Assembly: GCA_023266235.1 (NCBI GenBank) | Contig: JAHFRL010000021.1 | Location: 1-50,423, forward strand | DNA: 50,423 nucleotides | Direction of reading: 5' to 3' | Source of the DNA: Betaproteobacteria bacterium | GTDB taxonomy: Bacteria > Pseudomonadota > Gammaproteobacteria > Burkholderiales > SG8-41 | Shown: piece after piece, positions 1-7,380 of the stretch | Layout: every line of letters starts with the position of its first letter | Position numbering within the stretch: the first letter of the stretch is position 1 | Notes under the pieces: model-generated | Told to the model about the DNA's origin: nothing | Database searches by the model: none | What the model saw: the letters and a program-made list of their open reading frames with translations, nothing else | Made by a program: the position numbers and the translations under genes

Positions 1-260
1 ACGACGCCTATACCGGGTTTCAGCGCAACATGGAGCGCTACTGGTGCCTGCGCTGGATCGAGCAGGAAAACGTGCAGGCGGTCGACGCGACGGTGATCCG
101 CGAGAGCTTGGTCCGGTTCAACCACCTGCCGCTGGTGATCCGGGTGCCATCGCTGCGGGACGCTGCCGCCGGCGACCACGTGCGCATCGCGTTGTCGCAA
201 CTTGATCCGTGGGAACTCACGCTGCACGGCGAATTCGAAGGTAAGGTGAGCGCCTGCTGA
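1..260 (+). CDS. RNB-domain exoribonuclease (RNase II/R family), C-terminal end only
   Basis: This is the 3' end of a gene entering from the left edge. The frame whose first whole codon is at base 3 is open to a TGA at 258-260 and gives 85 residues. The tail (MERYWCLRWIEQ at the start, ending in GEFEGKVSAC) resembles the end of RNB-type 3'-5' exoribonucleases, after the catalytic domain. In many Betaproteobacteria such a gene precedes a TonB-like gene, aroE and mtgA, the order seen here. The catalytic part is outside the window, so the family call rests on this short tail and on synteny. A small AT-rich gap with a nested dyad separates it from the next gene. Confidence 0.6.
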   Translation, partial: DAYTGFQRNMERYWCLRWIEQENVQAVDATVIRESLVRFNHLPLVIRVPSLRDAAAGDHVRIALSQLDPWELTLHGEFEGKVSAC

Positions 261-301
261 CTTGCCTGCCATTCCAAACCAGACCTCCCAAGCAACATTA
301 A

Positions 302-336
302 AAATACCTTACAAATATTTGTGATATAAGGTATTT
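302..336. promoter_or_regulatory. Nested AT-rich dyad upstream of the TonB-like gene
   Basis: Perfect 10-bp arms AAATACCTTA (302-311) and TAAGGTATTT (327-336) flank a second perfect 10-bp palindrome, CAAATATTTG (312-321). The block is strikingly AT-rich for this genome. A TACAAT hexamer at 361-366 could be the -10 box of a promoter downstream. The dyad has no T-run, so an operator is more likely than a terminator. No known regulator site was recognised. Confidence 0.4.
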
Positions 337-374
337 ATATACACTGTCCACATTGTTGCTTACAATATACCGCC

Positions 375-1337
375 ATGAGGTTGACCGGCTCGACGAGATC
401 GCTGCCGTTGGGGAGAAGCTTGATCCAACTGGATAACCTGCCGCTGGCAGATAAATTCCATGCGCTGCAGCGCAAGCTGATCGCGATGGACGACATGTCA
501 CGCTTCCAGTACGCGATGCTGGCGTCGTTCGCGTTGCACGCGATAGTGCTGTTCGGCGTCACCATCCGGCCACCCGATCCGTCCAGGCTCGACAGCATCG
601 CGCCGCCGCTCGAGGTGGTGCTCGTCAACGCCAAATCGGCGAGCCGGCCGCTGCGGGCCAATGCGCTCGCGCAGCAAAATCTTGACGGCGGCGGCAACAC
701 CGACCTTGACCGCCGCGCCAAGAGTCCGCTGCCGGTCACGCGTACCGACAAGCCGGCGAGCGAGCTGACGCTGGAATCGCGGCGCGTCCAGCAGCTCGAG
801 CGGGAGGCGAAAAAGCTGATGACGCAGCTCAAGTCGCAGACCAGCGTCGAGTCGGCCGCCGCGCAGCCGCAGACCGAAATCAAGGCCGCTCCCAATAGCG
901 CCGACATCATGACCAAGAGCCTCGCGATCGCGCGGCTCGAGGCGCAGATTTCCAAGGACTGGGATGCGTATCAGAAACGCCCGCGCCGGCGCTTCATCGG
1001 CGCGCGCACGCAGGAGTTTCGTTTCGCGCGTTACATCGAGGACTGGCGCCTGAAGGTCGAGCGCGTCGGCACGCTCAATTACCCGCAAGCCGCGCGCGAC
1101 CAGAAGATATACGGCAGCCTGCAGATGACCGTATCGATCAAGGCTGACGGCACGGTCGAGAAGGTCGAAATCAACCGTTCGTCCGGGCAGAAGATACTCG
1201 ATGAAGCGGCACTGCGCATCGTGCAGCTGGCCGCGCCGTATGCGGCGTTCCCGTCCGATATCTCCAAAGATACGGATATCCTCGGCATCACCCGCACCTG
1301 GACCTTTACCCGCTCCGACCAGCTGTTTACCGAGTAA
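375..1337 (+). CDS. TonB-family energy transducer protein
   Basis: The protein would span the inner membrane and periplasm and pass energy to an outer-membrane partner. One hydrophobic segment (about residues 45-60, YAMLASFALHAIVLFGVTI) follows a short N-terminus. A long charged and alanine-rich middle comes next, then a C-terminal TonB-like domain from about residue 225, with NYPQAARDQKIYG and ADGTVEKVEINRSSG being typical motifs. The first ATG (375) gives 320 residues. In-frame ATGs at 486 and 495 place the membrane segment near the N-terminus, as is usual for TonB proteins, so the true start may be one of those; none has a clear ribosome site. It is followed by aroE and mtgA in the same direction. 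Confidence 0.75.
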   Translation: MRLTGSTRSLPLGRSLIQLDNLPLADKFHALQRKLIAMDDMSRFQYAMLASFALHAIVLFGVTIRPPDPSRLDSIAPPLEVVLVNAKSASRPLRANALAQQNLDGGGNTDLDRRAKSPLPVTRTDKPASELTLESRRVQQLEREAKKLMTQLKSQTSVESAAAQPQTEIKAAPNSADIMTKSLAIARLEAQISKDWDAYQKRPRRRFIGARTQEFRFARYIEDWRLKVERVGTLNYPQAARDQKIYGSLQMTVSIKADGTVEKVEINRSSGQKILDEAALRIVQLAAPYAAFPSDISKDTDILGITRTWTFTRSDQLFTE

Positions 1338-1341
1338 GGCC

Positions 1342-1413
1342 AGTTTCGAGTTTTCAGTTTCGGGTTGCGAGTTGTAGTGCAGAATAACGGGTTAAGACCC
1401 GCAACTCGCAACC
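1342..1413. repeat. HIR-A: heptad inverted repeat between tonB-like gene and aroE
   Basis: The 5' arm (1342-1374) is five 7-nt units of the type AGTTTCG/AGTTTTC/GGTTGCG. The 3' arm (about 1393-1413) reads on the other strand as GGTTGCG, AGTTGCG and a decayed unit. GGTTGCGAGTTG (1363-1374) and its exact complement (1402-1413) form a perfect 12-bp stem. The element starts 4 nt after the tonB stop and ends 6 nt before the aroE ATG, so it fills the whole gap. Confidence 0.8.
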
Positions 1414-1419
1414 TTGAAA

Positions 1420-2262
1420 ATGACTGATCATTACGCCGTCGTCGGCAATCCCGTCGCCCACAGCCTGTCGCCGGCGATCCACGCCGAATTCGCGCGCCAG
1501 ACCGGGCAAGACCTCGATTACATAACGTTGTTGGCGCCGCTCGACGGCTTTGCCGCGTGCGTCGCCGATTTCCGCGCCCGCGGCGGCAAGGGCGTCAACG
1601 TGACCCTGCCGTTCAAGCTCGAGGCATATCGACTGGCAACGCGCCTGAGCGTGCGTGCCGAGCAGGCGCAGGCGGTCAATATGCTAGGGTTCGACGCTGG
1701 CGCGATTTTCGGCGACAACACCGACGGGGCGGGCCTGGTCCGTGACATCGAAACCAATCTCGGTTTTGCGCTTGCGGGCAGGCAGGTGCTGCTGATGGGC
1801 GCGGGCGGCGCGGCGCGCGGCGCGGTGCTGCCGCTGCTGGAAAAACGGCCCGCCACGCTGGTAATCGCCAATCGCACGCCGGACAAGGCGCACGCACTCG
1901 CGCTGTACTTCGCACGCCGCGGGAAATGCGCGGCGTGCGGTTACGCCGAACTCGCGGGCCGGCGGTTCGACCTTGTGATCAACGCGACTTCGGCGAGCGT
2001 GAGGGGCGGGCCGCCGCCGCCGCTGCCTGACGATATTTTTGCGCCGGGCGCGCTCGCTTATGACATGATGTACGGCAAGGCGCTGACCTCCTTCCTCAGG
2101 TTTGCGCAGGCGCACGGCGCAGCGCGCATCGCCGACGGCATCGGCATGCTGGTCGAGCAGGCGGCCGAATCGTTTTTTATCTGGCGCGGCGTGCGGCCGG
2201 AAACCGCGCCCGTGATTGCGATGCTGAAGACGCAGGATCGAGGATCGAGGATCGAGGATTGA
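1420..2262 (+). CDS. aroE: Shikimate dehydrogenase (NADP+)
   Basis: The enzyme reduces 3-dehydroshikimate to shikimate with NADPH in the cytoplasm, step 4 of the route to chorismate. The N-terminal substrate domain shows YAVVGNPVAHSLSP, VNVTLPFK with the catalytic lysine, and the conserved NTDG. The dinucleotide site is seen in GAGGAARGAVLPLL and IANRTPDKA, and a late DMMYGKALTSFL is typical of AroE. ATG at 1420 gives 280 residues; a TTG at 1414 would add two. No Shine-Dalgarno sequence is visible, because the 3' arm of HIR-A lies just upstream. The last eight residues (about DRGSRIED) and the stop codon are encoded by the 5' arm of HIR-B, so the native C-terminus was probably a little different. 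Confidence 0.95.
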   Translation: MTDHYAVVGNPVAHSLSPAIHAEFARQTGQDLDYITLLAPLDGFAACVADFRARGGKGVNVTLPFKLEAYRLATRLSVRAEQAQAVNMLGFDAGAIFGDNTDGAGLVRDIETNLGFALAGRQVLLMGAGGAARGAVLPLLEKRPATLVIANRTPDKAHALALYFARRGKCAACGYAELAGRRFDLVINATSASVRGGPPPPLPDDIFAPGALAYDMMYGKALTSFLRFAQAHGAARIADGIGMLVEQAAESFFIWRGVRPETAPVIAMLKTQDRGSRIED

Positions 2263-2324
2263 GCTGTCCTCGTGCTTCGAGTTTTATGCTGTTACTCGAT
2301 CCTCAATCCGCAATCCTCAATCCT
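2234..2324. repeat. HIR-B: heptad inverted repeat between aroE and mtgA
   Basis: The 5' arm (2234-2263) has three AGGATCG units, then AGGATTG and AG. The 3' arm (2295-2324) has CTCGATC, CTCAATC, CGCAATC and CTCAATC, the imperfect complement. The 31-nt core (2264-2294) has no relation to the cores of HIR-E and HIR-L, whose arms use the same unit. The aroE stop TGA (2260-2262) is created by the AGGATTGAG unit, and mtgA starts 11 nt after the 3' arm. Confidence 0.9.
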
Positions 2325-2335
2325 TCGCTGCCGCG

Positions 2336-3031
2336 ATGAAATCGCTCTGGCGCAGCTTCGGTTACGCGCTGCTGCTCGCGCTGATCGCGCTCGCGCTCGT
2401 GCAGTTCTGGTTTTTCATCCACATCTGGTACTGGGTTGACCACAATCCCGAGTCGACGGCATTCATGGACGCGCGCCTGGAACGGCTGCGCGAGAAGAAC
2501 CCGCGGGCGGCGCTGCAGCAGCAGTGGGTCCCGTATCACCGGATTTCGGTGAATCTGAAGCGCGCGATCATCGCCGCCGAGGACGCCAAATTCCTCGATC
2601 ACGAGGGATTCGACTGGGACAGCATTGCGAAAGCGTACGAAAAGAATCTGCAGAAAGGCAAAATCGTCTCCGGCGGCTCGACCATCAGCCAGCAACTCGC
2701 CAAGAACCTGTTCCTGTCGGGCGAGCGCACGTGGTGGCGCAAGGCGCAGGAAGCGGTGATCACGGTGATGCTCGAGACCATCATGACCAAGCGCCGCATC
2801 CTCGAGATCTATCTCAACGTGATCGAGTGGGGCAGCGGCGTATTCGGCGCCGAAGCGGCGGCACGCCATCATTTCGGCATCGCAGCGGCGGGGCTTGCGC
2901 CGGAGCAGGCGGCGCAGCTTGCGGCGATGGTGCCGAGCCCCCGCCGCTACCGCGCCGGAGCCGAGACACCGTATCTGCAAAAGCGCAAGGAAATCATCCT
3001 GTCGCGCATGAACGCGGTGCCCGTGCCTTGA
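2336..3031 (+). CDS. mtgA: Monofunctional biosynthetic peptidoglycan transglycosylase
   Basis: MtgA polymerises lipid II into glycan strands at the outer face of the inner membrane, without a transpeptidase domain. A single N-terminal membrane anchor (about residues 8-28) is followed by a GT51 domain. IIAAEDAKFLDHEGFDW carries the catalytic glutamate, GGSTISQQLAKNLFLS and RKAQEAVITVMLE are further GT51 motifs, and ILEIYLNVIEWG is the fourth conserved block. The length of 231 residues is normal for MtgA. ATG at 2336 is the only reasonable start. No ribosome site is visible; the pyrimidine-rich 3' arm of HIR-B occupies that position. Its place after aroE is typical of Betaproteobacteria. Confidence 0.95.
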   Translation: MKSLWRSFGYALLLALIALALVQFWFFIHIWYWVDHNPESTAFMDARLERLREKNPRAALQQQWVPYHRISVNLKRAIIAAEDAKFLDHEGFDWDSIAKAYEKNLQKGKIVSGGSTISQQLAKNLFLSGERTWWRKAQEAVITVMLETIMTKRRILEIYLNVIEWGSGVFGAEAAARHHFGIAAAGLAPEQAAQLAAMVPSPRRYRAGAETPYLQKRKEIILSRMNAVPVP

Positions 3032-3258
3032 CGCCACGCCGTGCGTCCCGGCCGGTCAGTCTTGACCGTTGCGGACGCTCGGAATAACCTTTACTACCTT
3101 GTTTTCCAATCGGCAACGTTGGTGTTTTTCGTGGTGGCCCGTCCCCAGCCTGTGTCAGTGGGGTGCGGCGCCAAATCGACGGGGAAAAATCCGGCTCGCG
3201 CTGCGGCGCAGGGCGTGAATAACCAAGTTTCGTCGCAAGTCAATCCTGGAGGGGGCAC

Positions 3259-3801
3259 ATGATACAACTCAACATCAACGGGAAGCCGCAGCAGGTCGAC
3301 GTCGAACCCAATACACCGCTGCTGTGGGTCATTCGCGAGCAGGTCGGGCTGACTGGAACGAAATACGGCTGCGGCGTCGCCCAGTGCGGCGCCTGTACCG
3401 TGCATGTCGACGACGAGCCGGTGCGCTCCTGCTCGATGCCGGTTTCCGCCGCTGCAGGCAAGCAGATCACTACCGTCGAAGGCTTGTCGCCCGACAGCTC
3501 GCACCCGGTGCAGAAGGCGTGGGCGGCGCTCGACGTGCCCCAATGCGGCTATTGCCAGTCGGGGCAGATCATGGCTGCCGTGGCGCTGCTCAGGAAGAAA
3601 CCGAAGCCGACCGACAAGGACATCGACGAGGCGATGACCAATATCTGCCGGTGCGGCACTTATCAGCGCATCAGGGCGGCCGTGCACATGGCGGCTGGCA
3701 GCGCCAAGGGCGGCGGCTCCATTATTCACATGGGGGCCGAGACGGCTAGGACGGGCGGCCCCGTTGCTCCCGCCGACGGCAATTCCAACGTCCAGGTTTG
3801 A
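3259..3801 (+). CDS. iorA: (2Fe-2S) small subunit of a molybdenum hydroxylase (isoquinoline 1-oxidoreductase alpha-like)
   Basis: This is the electron-transfer subunit of a xanthine-oxidase-family enzyme. An N-terminal plant-type ferredoxin domain has [17 protein letters not shown] plus a later SCS cysteine. A C-terminal helical [2Fe-2S] domain has [12 protein letters not shown] and [14 protein letters not shown]. The length of 180 residues is slightly long because of a glycine- and alanine-rich tail after about residue 150. A strong GGAGGGGG site lies about 6 nt before the ATG. The 227-nt gap upstream holds a weak TTGACC/TAACCT pair (3062-3090) but nothing decisive. The large subunit follows after 11 nt. 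The substrate is unknown; the ior name reflects family resemblance only. Confidence 0.85.
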   Translation: MIQLNINGKPQQVDVEPNTPLLWVIREQVGLTGTKYGCGVAQCGACTVHVDDEPVRSCSMPVSAAAGKQITTVEGLSPDSSHPVQKAWAALDVPQCGYCQSGQIMAAVALLRKKPKPTDKDIDEAMTNICRCGTYQRIRAAVHMAAGSAKGGGSIIHMGAETARTGGPVAPADGNSNVQV

Positions 3802-3812
3802 GGAGGTTTACC

Positions 3813-6017
3813 GTGAAAAAGATAATTTCCGACAAAGCTCCGAATCTTTCCCGCCGCAAGTTCATCGTCGGTTCCGCAGCTGCAAGCGGCGGCCTGGCGC
3901 TCGGATTCCATCTGCCGTTCGGCATCGGAACGGCTGCGGCGCAGAGCGCCGCCGCTGGCCCCGAGGTCAATGCGTGGGTCGTCGTCAAGCCGGACGATAC
4001 CTGTGTCATCCGCATCGCGCGCGCGGAGATGGGGCAGGGCACGCACACCGGCCTCGCCCAGCTCGTCGCCGAGGAGCTCGAGTGCGATTGGAGGAAGGTG
4101 GTTATCGAGCCGATTACCGCCGGCCAGAACCTCGCCCGCAAGCGCGTCTGGCGCGACATGGCGACCGGCGGCAGCCGCGGCATCCGCGGCTCGCAGGACT
4201 ACGTCCGCCAGGGCGGCGCTGCCGCGCGCATGATGCTGCTGCAAGCGGCGGCCGACGAATGGAACGTGCCGGTCGGAGAAGTCACTGTCGCCAACGGCAT
4301 CATTACGCACGCAGCCTCCGGGCGCTCGACGAGCTACGGCAAGGTCGCTGCAGCGGCAGCGAAGCTGACTGCGCCGGACCCGAAGAGCATCAAGCTCAAG
4401 AATCCGCAAGACTGGAAGATCGCCGGCAAGCCGATGAAACGGCTCGACACGGCCGACAAGTTGAACGGCAGCAAAGTCTATTCGATCGACTTGAAGCTGC
4501 CGGGCATGCTCAACGCCGCGATCAAGGCTTGTCCGGTGTTCGGGGGCAAGCTCGTGAGCTACGATGAGGCCAAAGTATCAGGCCGGCCGGGTGTGCGAGG
4601 CGTGGTCAAAGTGAACGATTCGACCGTCGCCGTCGTCGCGGATACCTGGTGGCGGGCCAAAATGGCGCTCGATGCGCTGCCGATCGCCTGGGATGAAGGG
4701 CCCAACGCAAAACAGTCGAGCGCGACCATCGCGGCGCATCTCAAGGAGGGCCTGACGTCGAACGATGCGTTTGCCGACACGAATGACGGTGACGCGCTGA
4801 AGGCGATTGAGGGCGCCGCGAAAAAGGTCGAGGCGGTCTACAGCACGCCCTTCGTGTCCCACGCGTGCATGGAGGCCATGAACTGTACGGTCAGGATCTC
4901 GGCGGACCGGGCCGAGGCGTGGATGCCGAGCCAGAACGCGGAGGCGTCGCTGGCCGCGTTGTCCACTTCATCCGGGCTGCCGCTGGAGAAATGCGAGGCC
5001 TACAATCACGCCCTCGGCGGCGGTTTCGGCCGGCGCGGCGGCACGCAGGATTACGTGCGTCAGGGGGTCGCCATCGCGAAGCAGTTCCCGGGCGTTCCGG
5101 TCAAGCTGATTTGGAGCCGGGAGGAAGATCAGGCGCACGACTTCTACCGGCCGATCGCGCAATGCAAGCTCGCCGCGGGCGTCGATCAGAACGGCAATCT
5201 GGTCGGGCTGCACATTCGTGTGTCCGGGCAGTCGATCAACGCGTTCGCGAATCCGGCGGCGATCAAAGACGGCAAGGACGTCCGCCAACTACAGGGCCTC
5301 TGGAAGGCGCCCGGGGACGCGCAGATCGGCTATAGCGTGCCGAACCTGCGTACCGAGTACGCGATGCGCAATACGCACGTGCCGGTCGGTCCCTGGCGCG
5401 GCGTCAACACCAACCAGAACGGCCTCTACTTGGAATGCTTCATGGACGAGGTGGCCCGGGCGGCCGGCAAGGACCCGCTCGAATTTCGCCGCGCCCTCAT
5501 GCAGAAGCACCCGAAGCATCTTGGCGTCTTGAATGCCGCGGCGGAGAAAGGCAATTGGGGCAAACCGTTGCCGGCCGGCGTTCATCGGGGTATTGCGCAA
5601 TTCATGGGGTATGGCAGCTACTCGGCGGCTGTCGCCGAGGTCTCGGTCAGTAACCGGGGTGAGGTCAAAGTCCATCGCATGGTGCTCGCGCTCAATTGCG
5701 GCCACGCGGTCAATCCAGACCAGATCGCCGCCCAGGTCGAAGGCTCGGTGGCCTACGCGCTCAGCACCTTCCACAGCGAATGCTCGGTCGAGCAAGGGCG
5801 TATTGCGGAGCTGAACTTTCACACCTACCGGCTCTTGCGGCTCGCTGAAATGCCGAAGGTCGAGACGGTGATCGTGCCGACGCACGACTTCTGGGGCGGC
5901 GTGGGTGAGCCGACGATCTGCGTGGTAGCGCCCGCGGTTATGAACGCCATCCATGCAGCCACCGGCAAACCGGTGCGCAGCCTGCCGCTCAAGAATCACG
6001 GCATGACCCTGGTCTGA
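3813..6017 (+). CDS. iorB: Molybdopterin-binding large subunit of a xanthine-oxidase-family enzyme (isoquinoline 1-oxidoreductase beta-like), Tat-exported
   Basis: The N-terminus has a twin-arginine signal, LSRRKFIVGSAAASGG, ending near TAAAQS, so the mature enzyme works in the periplasm with its small subunit carried along. Typical large-subunit motifs follow: EMGQGTHTGLAQLVAEEL, GGGFGRRGGTQDYV, PVGPWRGVNTNQNGLY and the late GGVGEPTICVVAPAVMNAI with the catalytic glutamate. I chose GTG at 3813 because AGGAGG lies 6 nt upstream; an upstream in-frame TTG at 3798 overlaps the iorA end and is unlikely. soxX starts 21 nt after the stop. Such enzymes usually hand electrons to a c-type cytochrome. 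Whether the adjacent Sox cytochromes serve is inference. Confidence 0.85.
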   Translation: MKKIISDKAPNLSRRKFIVGSAAASGGLALGFHLPFGIGTAAAQSAAAGPEVNAWVVVKPDDTCVIRIARAEMGQGTHTGLAQLVAEELECDWRKVVIEPITAGQNLARKRVWRDMATGGSRGIRGSQDYVRQGGAAARMMLLQAAADEWNVPVGEVTVANGIITHAASGRSTSYGKVAAAAAKLTAPDPKSIKLKNPQDWKIAGKPMKRLDTADKLNGSKVYSIDLKLPGMLNAAIKACPVFGGKLVSYDEAKVSGRPGVRGVVKVNDSTVAVVADTWWRAKMALDALPIAWDEGPNAKQSSATIAAHLKEGLTSNDAFADTNDGDALKAIEGAAKKVEAVYSTPFVSHACMEAMNCTVRISADRAEAWMPSQNAEASLAALSTSSGLPLEKCEAYNHALGGGFGRRGGTQDYVRQGVAIAKQFPGVPVKLIWSREEDQAHDFYRPIAQCKLAAGVDQNGNLVGLHIRVSGQSINAFANPAAIKDGKDVRQLQGLWKAPGDAQIGYSVPNLRTEYAMRNTHVPVGPWRGVNTNQNGLYLECFMDEVARAAGKDPLEFRRALMQKHPKHLGVLNAAAEKGNWGKPLPAGVHRGIAQFMGYGSYSAAVAEVSVSNRGEVKVHRMVLALNCGHAVNPDQIAAQVEGSVAYALSTFHSECSVEQGRIAELNFHTYRLLRLAEMPKVETVIVPTHDFWGGVGEPTICVVAPAVMNAIHAATGKPVRSLPLKNHGMTLV

Positions 6018-6038
6018 TCGTCGGGGACCGGCTGCGGC

Positions 6039-6473
6039 GTGCGTGGGTTGGTCTGGCTTGCGGTGTGCGGCGCGGCGGCAGGTTGCGCCATTCCTGCGCC
6101 CGGCCAGCTCGCGTCCTACAGCGTAACCGGTGATGCGATCGTCTCGCCGCTCACGGCCGAGGCTGGCGATCCCGAGCGCGGCGGCAAGGTATTCGCGGGG
6201 CGCGACGGCAACTGCTTTCTGTGCCACACCGTGCCCGGGGGGCGTTTCATGGGCAACCTCGCGTCCCCGCTTGCCGGGGTCGGTGCGCGGCTGAACGAAA
6301 GGCAGTTGCGGCTGATCATCGTCGATCCGAGGCGCTTGAACCGGGACACCATCATGCCGTCCTATTACCGCACAGACGGGCTCAACCAGGTGGCCGCAGC
6401 TTGGCGCGGCAAGCCGGTATTGACCGCGCAGCAGGTCGAGGACGTCGTTGCCTACCTGCTTACCCTGCGCTGA
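6039..6473 (+). CDS. soxX: Sulfur-oxidation cytochrome c subunit SoxX
   Basis: SoxX is the monohaem partner of SoxA in the L-cysteine S-thiosulfotransferase that attaches thiosulfate to the SoxYZ carrier in the periplasm. It has one haem site, CFLCH (residues 59-63), a later IMPSYY with the likely methionine ligand (about M106), and the family ending LTAQQVEDVVAYLLTLR. The N-terminus is a signal peptide with a lipoprotein-like GAAAGC site, so it may be membrane-tethered. The start is a GTG at 6039 without a strong ribosome site; there is no ATG before the haem site. The stop overlaps the soxY start as TGATG, so the two are translationally coupled. Confidence 0.9.
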   Translation: MRGLVWLAVCGAAAGCAIPAPGQLASYSVTGDAIVSPLTAEAGDPERGGKVFAGRDGNCFLCHTVPGGRFMGNLASPLAGVGARLNERQLRLIIVDPRRLNRDTIMPSYYRTDGLNQVAAAWRGKPVLTAQQVEDVVAYLLTLR

Positions 6474-6931
6474 TGGATACGCCCGCGCGCCGCCGTTTCA
6501 TATCCGTGCTGGCCGGCCTTGCCGCAGCCCCGCTGCTTGCCGGGCAGAAAGCGCGCGCTGCAATCGAGTCGCTTGCGCCGGTTGTCAACAACGTCACCGG
6601 CGGCGCACCGTTGCGCGAGGGACGCGTGAAGCTGGAAATACCGCGACTCGCCGACAATGGCCAATCGGTGCCGCTCAAGGTGAGCGTGGAGAGCCCGCTG
6701 ACCGCCGCCGATCACGTGCGCAGCATCACGTTGCTGTCTGAAAGGAACCCGCGCCCCATCATGGCGACGTTTCATCTGGGGCCGAAGGCGGGCCGGGCCG
6801 AGGTGGCTACGCGCGTGCGGCTGAACAGCACGCAGCGCCTGCTCGCGGTCGCGCAGCTCTCGGACGGCTCGTTCTGGTCGGGGAGCGCCGAGGTGGAGGT
6901 TACGGAGTCCGCCTGTCTGGACGCCTCCTGA
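6473..6931 (+). CDS. soxY: Sulfur carrier protein SoxY with unusual C-terminus
   Basis: SoxY carries sulfur intermediates covalently on a C-terminal cysteine and pairs with SoxZ in the periplasm. The N-terminus, TPARRRFISVLAGLAAAP, is a signal with arginines of the Tat type, as in other SoxY proteins. The beta-sandwich body (PLKVSVESPLTAADHVRSI and SGSAEVEV) fits the family. The length of 152 residues is normal. The odd point is the end: the family's GGCGG swinging arm is replaced by ESACLDAS, so a cysteine (C148) is kept but the glycines are gone and four residues follow it. Read in another frame the end does not restore GGCGG. soxZ begins 1 nt after the stop. Confidence 0.88.
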   Translation: MDTPARRRFISVLAGLAAAPLLAGQKARAAIESLAPVVNNVTGGAPLREGRVKLEIPRLADNGQSVPLKVSVESPLTAADHVRSITLLSERNPRPIMATFHLGPKAGRAEVATRVRLNSTQRLLAVAQLSDGSFWSGSAEVEVTESACLDAS

Positions 6932-6932
6932 C

Positions 6933-7253
6933 ATGGTTGCACGAGTCCAGCTGCCGCGAGCGGCGAAACGCGGCGAGGTAATCGAGGTGCGCATCGCGAT
7001 TCAGCATCCGATGGAAACAGGCTTTCGCTACGACCTTGCCGGCAAGCCGATTTCCAAGAATGTCATCAATACCCTGGTGTGCCGCTACAACGGCGTGGAG
7101 ATCTTTCGCGCCGATATGGGATCCGGCATCGCGGCCAATCCTTACCTGCAGTTCTGTACACTGGCCGAAGCAAGCGGCGAGATCGAGTTTTCCTGGGTGG
7201 ACGATGCGGGCGAGCGCGGCAGCGAGCGTGCCCCGATCACCGTCGGCGGGTGA
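6933..7253 (+). CDS. soxZ: Sulfur carrier subunit SoxZ
   Basis: SoxZ forms the SoxYZ heterodimer on which thiosulfate is oxidised. The 106-residue immunoglobulin-like protein shows the family motifs RGEVIEVRIAIQHPMETGFR, GKPISKNVINTLVCRYNG and ANPYLQFCTLAEASGEIEFSW. There is no signal peptide; in this family SoxZ is exported together with SoxY. The ATG at 6933 follows the soxY stop by one base, so translation is probably coupled. HIR-C begins 8 nt after the stop and separates it from soxA. Confidence 0.93.
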   Translation: MVARVQLPRAAKRGEVIEVRIAIQHPMETGFRYDLAGKPISKNVINTLVCRYNGVEIFRADMGSGIAANPYLQFCTLAEASGEIEFSWVDDAGERGSERAPITVGG

Positions 7254-7261
7254 AGCCTGAC

Positions 7262-7380
7262 GGTGAGTGAAGGAGTGAAGGAGTGAGGGCGTGAAGGGCG
7301 AAGGGGATACTCTCGACCCCGTTACCGGGGGAGAGCGCAGGGTGAGGGGGTTCACTCATTCACTCATTCACTCGTTCACC
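7262..7380. repeat. HIR-C: inverted tandem repeat (8-nt units) between soxZ and soxA
   Basis: The 5' arm (7262-7298) has units GTGAAGGA/GTGAGGGC. The 3' arm (7351-7380) has TTCACTCA twice, TTCACTCG and TTCACC. Over the best 23 positions the arms differ at four. The core contains CCCCG, loop TTAC, CGGGG (7317-7330) and GGTGAGGGGG, and it is related to the core of HIR-D. A GTG in the core and a GGGGGAG just before it probably serve as the soxA start and ribosome site. Confidence 0.85.

Noticed and set aside
6039..6473. This cytochrome as the dedicated electron acceptor of the iorAB enzyme
   Set aside because: Its C-terminal motifs and the soxYZA neighbours make SoxX the better call; a double role is only possible.
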